Assembly (NCBI GenBank): GCA_017460665.1
Contig: JAFUAO010000061.1
Location: 25,748 to 89,747 of the forward strand
DNA length: 64,000 nucleotides
Origin: Ruminococcus sp.
Lineage (GTDB): Bacteria; Bacillota; Clostridia; Oscillospirales; Ruminococcaceae
Reading direction: 5' to 3'
In this document: positions 1 to 7,425 of the stretch, one piece after another
Layout: each line of letters begins with the position of its first letter
How positions within the stretch are numbered: the stretch's first letter is position 1
The notes under the pieces: model-generated
Seen by the model: the letters and a program-made list of their open reading frames with translations, nothing else
Told to the model about the DNA's origin: nothing
Databases searched by the model: none
Translations under genes and position numbers: made by a program

Positions 1-2
1 AT

Positions 3-128
3 TCTGCTTACTATGCCGCAGGCTGTCTGTTCAACGTTTCCATGCAGTGGGTGAAAAACGACTGTAAGGAGTCCGTCAAATTCATTGCTGATACTTATTA
101 TGAGCACGTTTTTTCGGATTTTAATTGA
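3..128 (+). CDS. TetR-family regulator, C-terminal end (partial)
   Basis: This reading frame enters from outside the window and ends at a TGA at 126-128. The 41 visible residues include AAGCLFNVSMQWVKND followed by a segment ending EHVFSDFN. That pattern (a small-residue helix, then a W-x-x-x-D/G turn and a final amphipathic helix) is typical of the C-terminal ligand-binding domain of TetR regulators of the TetR_C_8 type. The DNA-binding half lies upstream, so ligand and targets cannot be inferred. A hairpin follows directly. Family assignment from the tail alone is moderate. Confidence 0.55.
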   Translation, partial: SAYYAAGCLFNVSMQWVKNDCKESVKFIADTYYEHVFSDFN

Positions 129-131
129 AAA

Positions 132-157
132 GGGACTGCTGTGGTCACAGCAGTCCC
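132..157 (+). terminator. Hairpin after the TetR gene
   Basis: GGGACTGCTGTG pairs with CACAGCAGTCCC around a very small loop just after the TetR stop codon. The downstream T-tract is poor, so it is a probable but not classical intrinsic terminator. Confidence 0.55.
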
Positions 158-279
158 CGATTTGTATCAAAAACAATTTACTCTTTTCAGCTACAGCGGC
201 AGATCCTTCATAAACAGTATATTTGAAATCATGATTTGTATAATGCACGGAATGAAAATAGCGTCCCAGAAAAACTGAG

Positions 280-603
280 ATGCGAAATTGGCTGCGCAAG
301 CTGATGCTCATCGGCACGGGCGGTCTAACATTGTTCCCAGGCACTCCGCTTCTGGAAGAAGCACATAGGGGCGAGTTTTCACCTCTGTCCGAAAAGGAAA
401 TGCTGATCGAACTGAAAACCTTTGTCGAGAACCTGACCTGTGACTGCACATCCATCACACACCATACCGTTTCAGGTAAGAACCTGATAGGTCCGAATCT
501 TCTAAAACGCAAGAAAAGTATCATTTCTGCACTACAATATGAAATTGATAGTGGTGATATTGAAGCTATGGCGGCTATCAGAAGAAGCAAGAGGTCACTA
601 TGA
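280..603 (+). pseudogene. Radical SAM protein, C-terminal remnant
   Basis: The 107-residue frame resembles only the last third of a radical SAM protein. It carries GGLTLFPGTPLLEEAHRGEF, the strand and loop that ends the TIM barrel in many Fe-S oxidoreductases, followed by a helical tail with SEKEMLIELKTFVENL. No CxxxCxxC cluster motif is present, and no ribosome binding site precedes the ATG at 280. The upstream 150 bases contain no remainder of the gene. I read it as a decayed fragment; translation of the fragment is unlikely. The family call rests on the recognisable tail motif only. Confidence 0.55.
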
Positions 604-710
604 GTGTCAAGGGATCTGAGCGCAATGACGTGTTTTTTTCTCTATGTTGGCTTAGAATGTTTGACTGATACATGGAAAACGAACAAGCTGTCAAAAGAAA
701 GAAAAAACAG

Positions 711-746
711 CTTGAAAAAACGGCAAGGAAAGTGCTTCTCCTTGCC
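711..746 (-). terminator. Rho-independent terminator of the 754-1224 gene
   Basis: On the minus strand GGCAAGGA and TCCTTGCC form a stem followed by a run of six T, immediately after the stop codon of the minus-strand gene. This supports that gene being real and transcribed. Confidence 0.75.
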
Positions 747-753
747 ATACAGA

Positions 754-1224
754 TCATAATAACTTCAATTCGTCTTTTAGAAATTGCGGATCATATCTTT
801 TTCTATATTCCTTTATCATGATCCTTATTATTTTTCTCTTTTTAACCTCGTCGATCAAAACCGAAGGAATATTATGTGTTGCATCACATAGTAAATACGA
901 CCGGCTCATATCATCACAACTATCCAACATCTCACGAAGTATTGCGGATATTATGGAATAGACAACTTCTTGTTTTATGATATATACGTTTGTTGGATAT
1001 GCGTTATCAACTAACAGCCATGAAAGGATTTCATCGATCTCATTATAATATGGTCTAATTATTTTTCTAATGTTATTATGGTCAACGTAACGGACTTGTG
1101 GTGTCATTGTGTAATCAATAATATCATTTAGTGCAGACTTATAATCAGATAAACGTTCTGGCTTGCTCCGAAAAAATATAAATAGAGCTTGTAAATCATA
1201 GAAATCATAATTTATAAGATACAT
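754..1224 (-). CDS. Hypothetical protein, AT-rich orphan
   Basis: A 156-residue protein that I do not recognise. It starts MYLINYDFYDLQ, is rich in Ile, Tyr, Lys and Arg, has no signal peptide or clear membrane segment, and looks mainly helical with a basic C-terminal third (KKRKIIRIMIKEYRKR). A purine-rich AGGTGA stretch precedes the ATG, and a good terminator lies just past the stop. Its base composition is visibly more AT-rich than the rest of the window, which with the neighbouring radical SAM remnant suggests horizontally acquired DNA. It could be an accessory protein of a lost mobile element; nothing in the sequence proves this. Confidence 0.5.
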   Translation of the reverse strand: MYLINYDFYDLQALFIFFRSKPERLSDYKSALNDIIDYTMTPQVRYVDHNNIRKIIRPYYNEIDEILSWLLVDNAYPTNVYIIKQEVVYSIISAILREMLDSCDDMSRSYLLCDATHNIPSVLIDEVKKRKIIRIMIKEYRKRYDPQFLKDELKLL

Positions 1225-1447
1225 ACCATATCACCTGTAAATCCTACTGAACAAGTTGCGAAATGCCTTCTTTTTTAAATTATAGATCACAGTTTGGAAA
1301 AAGTCAACAACTTCATGAAAAAGAAAGGAAATGAGTGGCTTCATATTCACGCAAACAGTCGTGGACACATATCCTGTGCGATAGAAAGTATTAGCAGCCA
1401 AGCCCCTAGAGCATTTTCTAAGGGTCCCACTTGAATTTTATGCCACT

Positions 1448-1780
1448 TTAATTTCTGTTCTTATCTCCCCACTCACACATCATATCCAGGATCGGGATCA
1501 GTGACTTTCCACGCTCGGTAAGCGAGTATTCTACTTTTGGCGGGATCTGCGGATACTCCTCACGGTGAACAAGACCGTCCGCTTCCAGCTCTTTGAGGTT
1601 ATGGCTCAAAGTCTTGTAGGAAATATCTCCGATGTACTTCTTCATCTCGTTGAAACGGACGATCCCGAACTCCATAAGCGTATAGAGAATGATCATCTTG
1701 TATTTCCCATTGATCAGCGACAGCGTGTAGCTGAAGCCTGTGGTATCAAGGCTCTCGTCTGCGATACAGCGTCCTAACAT
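1448..1780 (-). CDS. HxlR-family transcriptional regulator
   Basis: A 110-residue winged-helix protein of the HxlR (DUF24) family, full length for the family. It shows the typical order: a short N-terminal arm with a cysteine at position 5 (MLGRC), the LINGKYKMIILYTL helix, the recognition region DISYKTLSHNLKELEADGLV, then the wing PPKVEYSLTERGKSL. In YodB, CatR and HypR a cysteine near residue 6-14 senses quinones, diamide or hypochlorite; Cys5 here is well placed for that role. The gene is divergent from an operon with a nitroreductase and a flavin reductase, the usual targets of such regulators. An AAAGGAGAG ribosome binding site precedes the ATG at 1780. Confidence 0.9.
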   Translation of the reverse strand: MLGRCIADESLDTTGFSYTLSLINGKYKMIILYTLMEFGIVRFNEMKKYIGDISYKTLSHNLKELEADGLVHREEYPQIPPKVEYSLTERGKSLIPILDMMCEWGDKNRN

Positions 1781-1826
1781 CTTTTACACTCTCCTTTAGG
1801 TAAGTATATAACCTCGATGTGCGTAC

Positions 1827-1854
1827 TTGACAGAAGTTATGTTTGTGCTATAAT
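1827..1854 (+). promoter_or_regulatory. Promoter of the redox operon
   Basis: TTGACA (1827-1832) and TATAAT (1849-1854) are separated by 16 bp and precede the gene at 1911. An AAGTA...TACTT inverted pair (1802-1806 and 1824-1828) abuts the -35 box and could be the HxlR operator; that part is inference. Confidence 0.8.
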
Positions 1855-1910
1855 TATAATACAGGCAGGCGAAAAAGTCAAGCCTGAAATGACAATTGGA
1901 GGTATTTATC

Positions 1911-2279
1911 ATGGATAAGATCAAGGTTTCGGACTACGAGGAAGTTCTGGCGGTTGTTGGAAAGTATACAGAGGGCTGCAAGGTTGGCAGGAGCGACATT
2001 ATGAAGCCTGCGTTTACCGCAAATGCCCTGATGTACGGCTATCTGAACGGCGAATACTACAACGGTTCTATCGAAGCTCTCTACGGTGCAGTTGATGCGT
2101 TCGGTGCAGCGCCCGATACCCTTGTCCGTGTTGATGTTCTCTCGATCGAGGGTACTGCGGCAGCCGTTAGAGTTACCCTTGAAAACTGGCACGGTCTGTC
2201 CTTCACCGACTTCCATAACTTGATCAAAGAGGACGGACAGTGGAAGATCGTTGCAAAGGTGTTCCACCAGTACAATTAA
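1911..2279 (+). CDS. NTF2-like / SnoaL-type protein (putative lumazine-binding family)
   Basis: A 122-residue protein of the NTF2-like cone fold, recognisable from the N-terminal helix pair VLAVVGKYTEGCKVG, the ALMYGYLNGEYYNGS strand-turn, and the C-terminal sheet ending DGQWKIVAKVFHQYN. These small proteins often act on or bind small aromatic molecules, but many have no assigned reaction. I chose the ATG at 1911 because GGAGG (1898-1902) lies eight bases upstream; a TTG at 1896 has no ribosome binding site. It is the first gene of a four-gene redox operon, nine bases before the nitroreductase, so an accessory or detoxifying role is plausible. Confidence 0.8.
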   Translation: MDKIKVSDYEEVLAVVGKYTEGCKVGRSDIMKPAFTANALMYGYLNGEYYNGSIEALYGAVDAFGAAPDTLVRVDVLSIEGTAAAVRVTLENWHGLSFTDFHNLIKEDGQWKIVAKVFHQYN

Positions 2280-2288
2280 GGTGAGATC

Positions 2289-2807
2289 ATGGACTTTCTG
2301 GAATTTTCAAGAAAACGTTTCTCGGTGCGCTCCTATTCCGACAGACAGGTAGAGGACGAGAAGATACAGAAGATCTTGCAGGCAGCAATGATCGCTCCGA
2401 CAGCGGTGAATTACCAGCCGCAAAAGATATATGTGCTGAAAAGTGATGAAGCTCTGCGAAAGATAAGGGGCATTACCAGAAGCACCTACGACGCTCCCCT
2501 TGTGTTTCTGATCTGCTCGGATACGGAAAGGAGCTGGCACAGTCCCTTTGTCAAGGGCTATGACAGCGGCGAAATGGACGCTTCTATCGTTTGCACCCAC
2601 ATGATGCTGGAAGCGGAGGACTTGGGACTTGGCTCGGTGTGGGTACTGCTGTTTGATCCCCATAAGGTAAAGCGAGCGTTTGGTCTGCCCGACCATATCG
2701 AGCCGATCTGCCTTTTGCCTGTGGGCTATCCTGCGAACGATGCCGTTCCTTACGCACCGTGGCACGATACGTTCCGTGAGATGAGCGATATAGCGGAAGA
2801 ACTATGA
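2289..2807 (+). CDS. Nitroreductase-family FMN oxidoreductase
   Basis: A 172-residue nitroreductase, close to the usual length for the compact family members. Hallmarks are the N-terminal FMN-phosphate motif RKRFSVRSYSDRQV, the AAMIAPTAVNYQPQKIYV segment, and the late region EAEDLGLGSVWVLLFDP with LLPVGYPA. Members use FMN and NAD(P)H to reduce nitroaromatics, quinones or flavins in the cytoplasm. It sits in an operon behind an HxlR regulator with a flavin reductase and an NAD(P)-binding protein, which fits a quinone or electrophile stress response. The true substrate cannot be read from sequence. Confidence 0.93.
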   Translation: MDFLEFSRKRFSVRSYSDRQVEDEKIQKILQAAMIAPTAVNYQPQKIYVLKSDEALRKIRGITRSTYDAPLVFLICSDTERSWHSPFVKGYDSGEMDASIVCTHMMLEAEDLGLGSVWVLLFDPHKVKRAFGLPDHIEPICLLPVGYPANDAVPYAPWHDTFREMSDIAEEL

Positions 2808-2819
2808 CGGAGGTGCATT

Positions 2820-3455
2820 ATGAAAATATTTGTTGTGGGAACAGGCAGAGTTGCAAAGTGCGTGATAGATAAGCTGACCGCAAAGGGACATACTATCGTG
2901 TGCGGCTCCCGTCACCCTGAGAGCATAGCTGAAACTGAGCAATGCAAGCCTGTGCTGTTTGATCTTCACTCTGAAAAAAATGATATCACCGAAACAGTCA
3001 AGGGCTTTGATGCGGTGTATTTCCTTGCAGGCTCACGGGGCAAAGACCTTTTGCAGACGGACGCTTTCGGTGCTGTGAAGCTGATGCAGGCTTGTGAAGC
3101 GGTGGGTATCAAGCGCTTTATCCTGCTTAGCTCCATTTTTGCCTTGGAACCCGAAAAATGGGCGCAGGAGAAGTCTTTGCAGAACATCACGAATTACAAC
3201 ATCGCAAAATTCTTTGCGGACAACTACCTTGTGAGCTGCATCGACCTCGACTATACCATTGTTCAGCCCAGCGTTCTGAAAGAGGAGGAAGGCAACGGAA
3301 TGATCGAGCTTGACCCAGAGCATGACGGCTCAAACCCTATCCCCGATGTGGCTGAGGTGCTTGTATCTGTTCTTGAAAGAAAAAACACATTCAAAAAGGT
3401 GATCAAAATGCGGAGCGGCGATACGCCGATCGGCTCCGCACTTGCAAATATATAA
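2820..3455 (+). CDS. NAD(P)-binding atypical SDR (NmrA-like)
   Basis: A 211-residue Rossmann-fold protein. The first strand and glycine loop read MKIFVVGTGRVAKCVID, followed by CGSRHPES, where the Arg would bind an NADP phosphate. GFDAVYFLAGSRG and IKRFILLSSIFAL are the later strands typical of atypical short-chain dehydrogenases of the NmrA/YwnB type. These proteins often sense or reduce with NAD(P)H, and a YxxxK catalytic pair is not obvious. AGGTGC precedes the ATG and the gene starts 12 bases after the nitroreductase. In the operon it may be a quinone reductase or a redox sensor. Confidence 0.8.
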   Translation: MKIFVVGTGRVAKCVIDKLTAKGHTIVCGSRHPESIAETEQCKPVLFDLHSEKNDITETVKGFDAVYFLAGSRGKDLLQTDAFGAVKLMQACEAVGIKRFILLSSIFALEPEKWAQEKSLQNITNYNIAKFFADNYLVSCIDLDYTIVQPSVLKEEEGNGMIELDPEHDGSNPIPDVAEVLVSVLERKNTFKKVIKMRSGDTPIGSALANI

Positions 3456-3471
3456 TACGGAGGTAATCACA

Positions 3472-4044
3472 ATGAGAAAGAATTTAGGACCACAGCCGGC
3501 GCTTTTCCCCATGCCAGTCGTTATCGTAGCAGCATATGGAGCTGACGGCAATATCTGTGCCATGAACGCAGCTTGGGCCCAGATCTGCGATATGGACAAG
3601 ATAGCGCTGTTCATCGACGCAGACCACAAGACCACCAAGAACATCATGGAGACAAAGGCTTTCACAGTGAGCATCGCCGATGTTCCAAACATGGAAACTG
3701 CGGATTTCTTCGGTATCGCAACAGGCAACAAGATGCCCGACAAGTTCGAGAGAAGCGGCTGCCACGCTGTCAAGAGCGAGTTCGTCAACGCACCGATCAT
3801 CACGGAATATCCCGTGACGCTGGAGTGTGAGCTTGCCGAGGAGATCAACACCGAGAATATGCACGCTATCGTTGGCAAGATCGTCAATGTCAGCGCCGAG
3901 GAGTCGGTCGTAGGCGACAAGGACAAGATCCTTCCCGAAAAGGTCAATGCGCTGATCTTCGACCAGTACCGCAGCGGTTACTTTGCTGTCGGCGAAAAGG
4001 TGGGTCAGGCTTGGAATGCCGGTGCCGGACTTATGAAGAAATAA
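3472..4044 (+). CDS. Flavin reductase-like (split-barrel FMN-binding) protein
   Basis: A 190-residue flavin reductase-domain protein. The N-terminus GPQPALFPMPVVIVAAYG is the split-barrel FMN-binding start of this family; KAFTVSIADVPNMETADFFG and the later ECELAEEINTENMHAIVGKI complete the barrel. These enzymes bind FMN and reduce free flavins or act as stand-alone electron carriers. The ATG at 3472 is chosen because CGGAGGT (3458-3464) precedes it; the upstream TTG has no ribosome binding site. It is the last gene of the HxlR-linked redox operon and is followed by a terminator. Confidence 0.9.
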   Translation: MRKNLGPQPALFPMPVVIVAAYGADGNICAMNAAWAQICDMDKIALFIDADHKTTKNIMETKAFTVSIADVPNMETADFFGIATGNKMPDKFERSGCHAVKSEFVNAPIITEYPVTLECELAEEINTENMHAIVGKIVNVSAEESVVGDKDKILPEKVNALIFDQYRSGYFAVGEKVGQAWNAGAGLMKK

Positions 4045-4081
4045 TATAACTTTGGACCCAATGGATCCAAAGTGCAAGATC

Positions 4082-4114
4082 AGAGCTGTTGCTTCGGCAG
4101 CAGCTCTTTTCTTT
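4082..4114 (+). terminator. Terminator of the redox operon
   Basis: AGAGCTG...CAGCTCT with a TTCG-type loop, then TTTTCTTTT. A second small hairpin (TTTGGACCC...GGATCCAAA, about 4052-4073) lies immediately upstream. Confidence 0.8.
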
Positions 4115-4267
4115 TCAGAAGGACGATTTTTGCTATCTGTTATAAAAAGACAAGTGGCAGAAAAGCGATAGACTCGAAACTACGGGGAAATGAAAAATCA
4201 TGAAAAATGCTCGTTTTGGTAGATAGTTGGTAGACGGGCATAGGAATAGTAAAATGGTAGACAAGCA

Positions 4268-4534
4268 TTAAAGTTGGAAGATAAAGCTGTTGACAGGTAA
4301 AGAAATAGCGGACGATGTTTCATTGAAAGTGAAGCATCGTCCGCTGGTTTTATATCCGAATACCGTACAGGCACCGCATACCTTAGCCTTGCTCATACCT
4401 CCGCCGAAGCAGGCGCCTATCTGCAATGCCTGTTTTTCGGTTATGCCGAACTGTTCTGAAAATGCAGCAAATATAGCCTGTGAACACATGAATCCCCGAC
4501 CAAAAAGGTCAGCAGCCTTTGATACATTATCCAT
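4268..4534 (-). pseudogene. C_GCAxxG_C_C family protein, truncated
   Basis: The first 55 or so residues are a clear C_GCAxxG_C_C family N-terminus: FMCSQAIFAAFSEQFGI, IGACFGGGMSKAKVCGAC. Members are usually about 140 residues and redox-active through conserved cysteines. Here the family match stops after TVFGY and the frame runs into a transcription terminator hairpin (4307-4345) before its stop codon. The 3' half is therefore missing, apparently by a deletion that joined the 5' part to the terminator. The ATG overlaps the acr3 stop codon (TAATG), so it was translationally coupled to the arsenite pump. Confidence 0.75.
4307..4345 (-). terminator. Long hairpin terminator of the arsenic operon
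   Basis: AGCGGACGATGTTTCA (4307-4322) and TGAAGCATCGTCCGCT (4330-4345) form a 16-bp stem with one mismatch. On the minus strand a T-rich stretch follows. It lies inside the truncated C_GCAxxG frame. Confidence 0.75.
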
Positions 4535-5592
4535 TATTGAAGCCTCCGATCTTTATTGAAATATCTTTTTGTTTTGTTAGCAATCCTGCACAGCAAAAGC
4601 ATAACAGGCACTTCAGTCAGCACTCCCACAGTAGTAGCAAGAGCCGCAGGAGAAGATGTACCAAACAAAGCGACAGCCACCGCAACAGCAAGCTCAAAGA
4701 AATTGGACGCTCCTATCATTCCCGCAGGGGCGGCTATATCGTGGGGCTGTTTTAACAGCTTGCAGGCGATATAAGCGAGTGCAAAAATAATGAATGTCTG
4801 CAATACAATGGGAACGGCGATAAGCAGTATATGCAAAGGATCATCAAGAATGATACTCCCTTGAAACGAGAATATCAGTATCAAGGTGAGCAGTAAGCCT
4901 ATCGTTGTAATGCCGTCAAATTTGCGGATAAAGTTTTTTTCAAAGTATTCTGTCCCTTTGCTTTTCGTGACGATCACTCTTGTGAGAATGCCGAGGGCAA
5001 GCGGTATTACCACAAACAGCACCACAGAAAGAAACAGCGTAGTCATTGGCACTTGCACATTCGATACACCGAGCAGGAGCTTGACGATAGGCACGAATGC
5101 GATGAGGATGATCAAATCATTGGTAGCGACCTGCACAACGGTATAGGCAGGATCTCCCTTTGTCAGCGTACTCCACACGAACACCATAGCAGTGCAAGGA
5201 GCAGCACCGAGCAGAACAGCTCCGGCGAGGTATTTCGCAGCAAGCTCGGGATCAATGAAAGCCTTGAAAACACCCCAAAAGAACAGGCTTGCGATCCCGT
5301 ACATCGAAAATGGCTTTATCAGCCAGTTCACCACCCAAGTGACAAACAGCCCTTTTGGATCATTGCCGACATTTTTGATACTCTGAAAATCGACCTTCAT
5401 CATCATCGGATATATCATATGCCATATCAATATTGCCATAGGTATTGAGATACCTGCATATTCAAACTGATCCAGAAAGTCTGGTATCTGGGGAAGAAAC
5501 CGTCCTATCAGCACTCCCGCCACCATACACAGCGCCACCCAGATCGTAAGGTATCGCTGAAACATGCTGATACCGCTGTTCTTTTGTTCCAT
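4534..5592 (-). CDS. acr3: ACR3-family arsenite efflux permease
   Basis: A 352-residue integral membrane protein with ten predicted helices, the right size for ACR3. It carries the family signature around the essential cysteine, LLGAAPCTAMVFVWS (Cys133), and the second conserved region SNFFELAVAVAVALFG. ACR3 exports arsenite (and sometimes antimonite) from the cytoplasm using the proton-motive force. It lies 81 bases downstream of arsR on the same strand, with a TTGA...TCAA palindrome between them. No arsenate reductase or arsA is present, so the locus covers As(III) only. Confidence 0.95.
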   Translation of the reverse strand: MEQKNSGISMFQRYLTIWVALCMVAGVLIGRFLPQIPDFLDQFEYAGISIPMAILIWHMIYPMMMKVDFQSIKNVGNDPKGLFVTWVVNWLIKPFSMYGIASLFFWGVFKAFIDPELAAKYLAGAVLLGAAPCTAMVFVWSTLTKGDPAYTVVQVATNDLIILIAFVPIVKLLLGVSNVQVPMTTLFLSVVLFVVIPLALGILTRVIVTKSKGTEYFEKNFIRKFDGITTIGLLLTLILIFSFQGSIILDDPLHILLIAVPIVLQTFIIFALAYIACKLLKQPHDIAAPAGMIGASNFFELAVAVAVALFGTSSPAALATTVGVLTEVPVMLLLCRIANKTKRYFNKDRRLQ

Positions 5593-5618
5593 AGTATCAC
5601 CCCAAAATATATTTATAA

Positions 5619-5630
5619 ATTGAAATCAAT
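5619..5630. promoter_or_regulatory. Candidate ArsR operator upstream of acr3
   Basis: ATTGAAATCAAT is a perfect 12-bp palindrome in the 81-bp gap between arsR and acr3. It shares TTGA/TCAA half-sites with the site in the arsR promoter. Confidence 0.45.
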
Positions 5631-5673
5631 CAATATATAGTGCTGAATAATAGTCGTGCATACACACGACTTA

Positions 5674-5994
5674 TCATTCACCGCAGCAGCGTTTACCTTC
5701 GGTTTCCGTGACCGCTGTCAGCTCGGATATACACTTGATCGCAGCCTCTGCACCATCAGCCGAAATAGAGTAGTGCGTCCACTTCCCCTCTTTCCTGCCG
5801 ACCACAAGTCCGCTGTCACAGAGAATTTTCATGTGGTGAGAAAGTGTCGGTTGGCTTAATTGCATTTCATCAAGCAGCTCACAGGCGCACCGTTCACCGC
5901 CTTGCAGAAGCCTGAATATCTGCACTCTGTTCTCATCGCACAGGGCTTTGAAGATAACAGTTATCTGCTTGTTTGATAGATCCATATCGCTCAC
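5674..5994 (-). CDS. arsR: ArsR/SmtB-family arsenic-responsive repressor
   Basis: A 106-residue winged-helix repressor. The metalloid site on the alpha3 helix reads GERCACELLDEMQLSQPTLS, with Cys36 and Cys38 in the position of the ELCVCDL motif of classical ArsR proteins, and a further CC near the C-terminus (KRCCGE). The recognition helix SQPTLSHHMKILCDSGLV is typical. ArsR dissociates from DNA on binding arsenite. Its own promoter has a perfect 18-bp inverted repeat over the -35 box and spacer, so autoregulation is likely. acr3 follows on the same strand. Confidence 0.93.
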   Translation of the reverse strand: MSDMDLSNKQITVIFKALCDENRVQIFRLLQGGERCACELLDEMQLSQPTLSHHMKILCDSGLVVGRKEGKWTHYSISADGAEAAIKCISELTAVTETEGKRCCGE

Positions 5995-6015
5995 CTCATA
6001 TTGAAAATTTTCTAT

Positions 6016-6046
6016 ATTATATCACACATATTGAAGTATGTCAATA
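6016..6046 (-). promoter_or_regulatory. arsR promoter with overlapping operator
   Basis: On the minus strand TTGACA (6039-6044) and TATAAT (6016-6021) are 17 bp apart. TATTGA-AGTATG-TCAATA, a perfect inverted repeat at 6029-6046, covers the -35 box and spacer, the expected site for ArsR autorepression. Confidence 0.75.
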
Positions 6047-6197
6047 GGTTCTGGAACATTTCAATGGTAAATTTACGGACAAAGTAAAGCGTTCTCTCCG
6101 AAAAACCAGAAAGAACTCTGTGCTTACAATATGTCTTTAGGGTATGTGAGGATTTTGGTATGCTCCACACTTCTTATTATAACTTGTGAGGATCTGT

Positions 6198-6584
6198 TTA
6201 TAGGTGTGCCATTGGACTACGGGTCATTGGTATAGCAATGATCACAATGCTGCTCTTCGATCGCTTATCCTGCCAGTTGAGATCGGCAGACGTATACGAT
6301 ACGGCAGGGCTTATCTCATACAGGTCTGCACCTGCCGTTTCTGCTAAGTTTTGTCTGCCTTTGCGGTCACGCCGCTTGCAGAAAAATACGCTACCATCAT
6401 TTTGTACACAGTTGGCCTCATATCCACAGGCAACACAGCCTGTGCAGGGATCTACATTCAGTCGACAGACGTTGATCTGCTCGACAGTGTGACCGCTTTC
6501 CTCTGCTCCTCTTTTGAAATTCTCAGCAAGAATGCTCGTTGAGCCATTCGGGTTGGGACTGCCCATAAGTATCACGATCTTCAT
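6198..6584 (-). pseudogene. Chimeric remnant: FMN reductase N-terminus joined to flavodoxin segment
   Basis: The first ~70 residues are the start of an NADPH-dependent FMN reductase or iron-sulfur flavoprotein: MKIVILMGSPNPNGSTS, then the cysteine motif CTGCVACGYEANC. From about residue 80 the frame changes family without a stop. ETAGADLYEISPAVSYTSAD and LNWQDKRSKSS match the middle of a flavodoxin, closely resembling the intact flavodoxin at 6715-7413. The last ~20 residues match neither. A deletion has apparently fused two neighbouring flavoprotein genes and removed both the reductase core and the flavodoxin FMN and C-terminal regions. The ATG at 6584 follows GAGGTG. Confidence 0.7.
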
Positions 6585-6611
6585 ATTGCACCTCACATAA
6601 ATGTTCTCTTT

Positions 6612-6698
6612 TTATTCATACGCTATCAGGAAAAGCAAGAGGGCTGTCAGCACCACATCGACCACTCTCTTGGGGACAGTTTTTGTCTTTGTCTGCAT
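6612..6698 (-). pseudogene. DUF4405-type membrane protein, N-terminal fragment
   Basis: A 28-codon frame from an ATG at 6698 to a TAA at 6612. It encodes a basic start (MQTKTKTVPKR) and one membrane helix (VVDVVLTALLLFLIAYE), matching the first helix of DUF4405 proteins, which normally have several helices. It ends abruptly after helix one. Such proteins are often encoded next to flavodoxins, as here. I read it as a deletion remnant, though a stand-alone single-helix peptide cannot be excluded. Confidence 0.45.
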
Positions 6699-6714
6699 CG
6701 TCAGCCCTCTTTGT

Positions 6715-7413
6715 TCAGTTCAGTCCGCTTATCCAAGTGCTGAGCTCGTCCTCGGAGATACCACCGTCGAGCCTGTCACCGTCAAGCCAGTTTCCGTTGC
6801 CTGCCTGTGAAGCAAGGTTGCTGCCGCTTCTGCCGATACCGCTGCCGCCCGAGGTACAAAACGGAATGACGGTCAGACCACTGAAATCGTGAGTTTCCAC
6901 AAAGGTACTCATTATTCTCGGAGCATCGCCCCACCATATCGGATAGCCGATATAGACTGTCGAATACCCGTCAAAGGATACTATATCATCAGCGATAGCA
7001 GGACGTGCATCCGGATCGTTCATTTCGATCGTGGTGCGGCTGTTCTTATCGTTCCAGTCAAGGTCGGCATCGCAGTAAGGCTCAGCAGGGATGATCTCAT
7101 AAAGATCAGCATTTGTGACATTTGCGATACGTTCTGCAACGCCTTTGGTAGTGCCGGTTGCGGAAAAGAATACCACGATCGTATCCCTGCCCGTTGTCTC
7201 AACATGATCCACCTTTTCGGGTGCTGCCGTTGTATCAGCAGGAGCAGACATATCATTGCTGTTTTCTTCCTGTTCCGCCGTTTCTGTCTGCTGTGCTTCT
7301 GTCTGGGTGATTGTTACAGATGAAGCCGTATCGCTTTCATTCTCCGAATTTCCGCAGGCAGACAAGCCCATCATACATAACATCATGAGAAAGGGAATTA
7401 TGATTCGTTTCAT
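6715..7413 (-). CDS. Extracytoplasmic flavodoxin lipoprotein
   Basis: A 232-residue protein with a lipoprotein signal peptide (MKRIIIPFLMMLCMMGLSAC, lipobox LSAC), an acidic Thr/Glu-rich linker to about residue 75, and a flavodoxin domain. The FMN-phosphate loop is VVFFSATGTTKGVAERIAN; YIGYPIWWGDAPRIMSTF and VIPFCTSGGSGIGRSG complete the fold. It should be anchored outside the membrane and carry FMN, probably as an electron carrier or quinone reductase. It is 12 bases downstream of the decarboxylase-cupin gene, in the TetR-linked redox operon. Two broken flavodoxins flank it at 6198-6584 and 8246-8669. Confidence 0.9.
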   Translation of the reverse strand: MKRIIIPFLMMLCMMGLSACGNSENESDTASSVTITQTEAQQTETAEQEENSNDMSAPADTTAAPEKVDHVETTGRDTIVVFFSATGTTKGVAERIANVTNADLYEIIPAEPYCDADLDWNDKNSRTTIEMNDPDARPAIADDIVSFDGYSTVYIGYPIWWGDAPRIMSTFVETHDFSGLTVIPFCTSGGSGIGRSGSNLASQAGNGNWLDGDRLDGGISEDELSTWISGLN

Positions 7414-7425
7414 GGAGATCTCTCC

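Noticed and set aside
672-830. Short plus-strand frame starting MENEQAVKRKKK
   Set aside because: It runs across the terminator of the opposite gene and has no family match.
2307-2765. Reading frame antisense to the nitroreductase
   Set aside because: Shadow of a clear enzyme gene; the protein is low in structure and rich in His/Arg.
4200-4266. Short GGTAGA repeats as a CRISPR-like or structured element
   Set aside because: Only three short, unevenly spaced copies; no spacer structure.
6638-6711. GAGGGCTG...CAGCCCTC as a terminator of the flavodoxin lipoprotein gene
   Set aside because: The loop would be about 55 bases and contains the start of the DUF4405 fragment; pairing is possible but not convincing.
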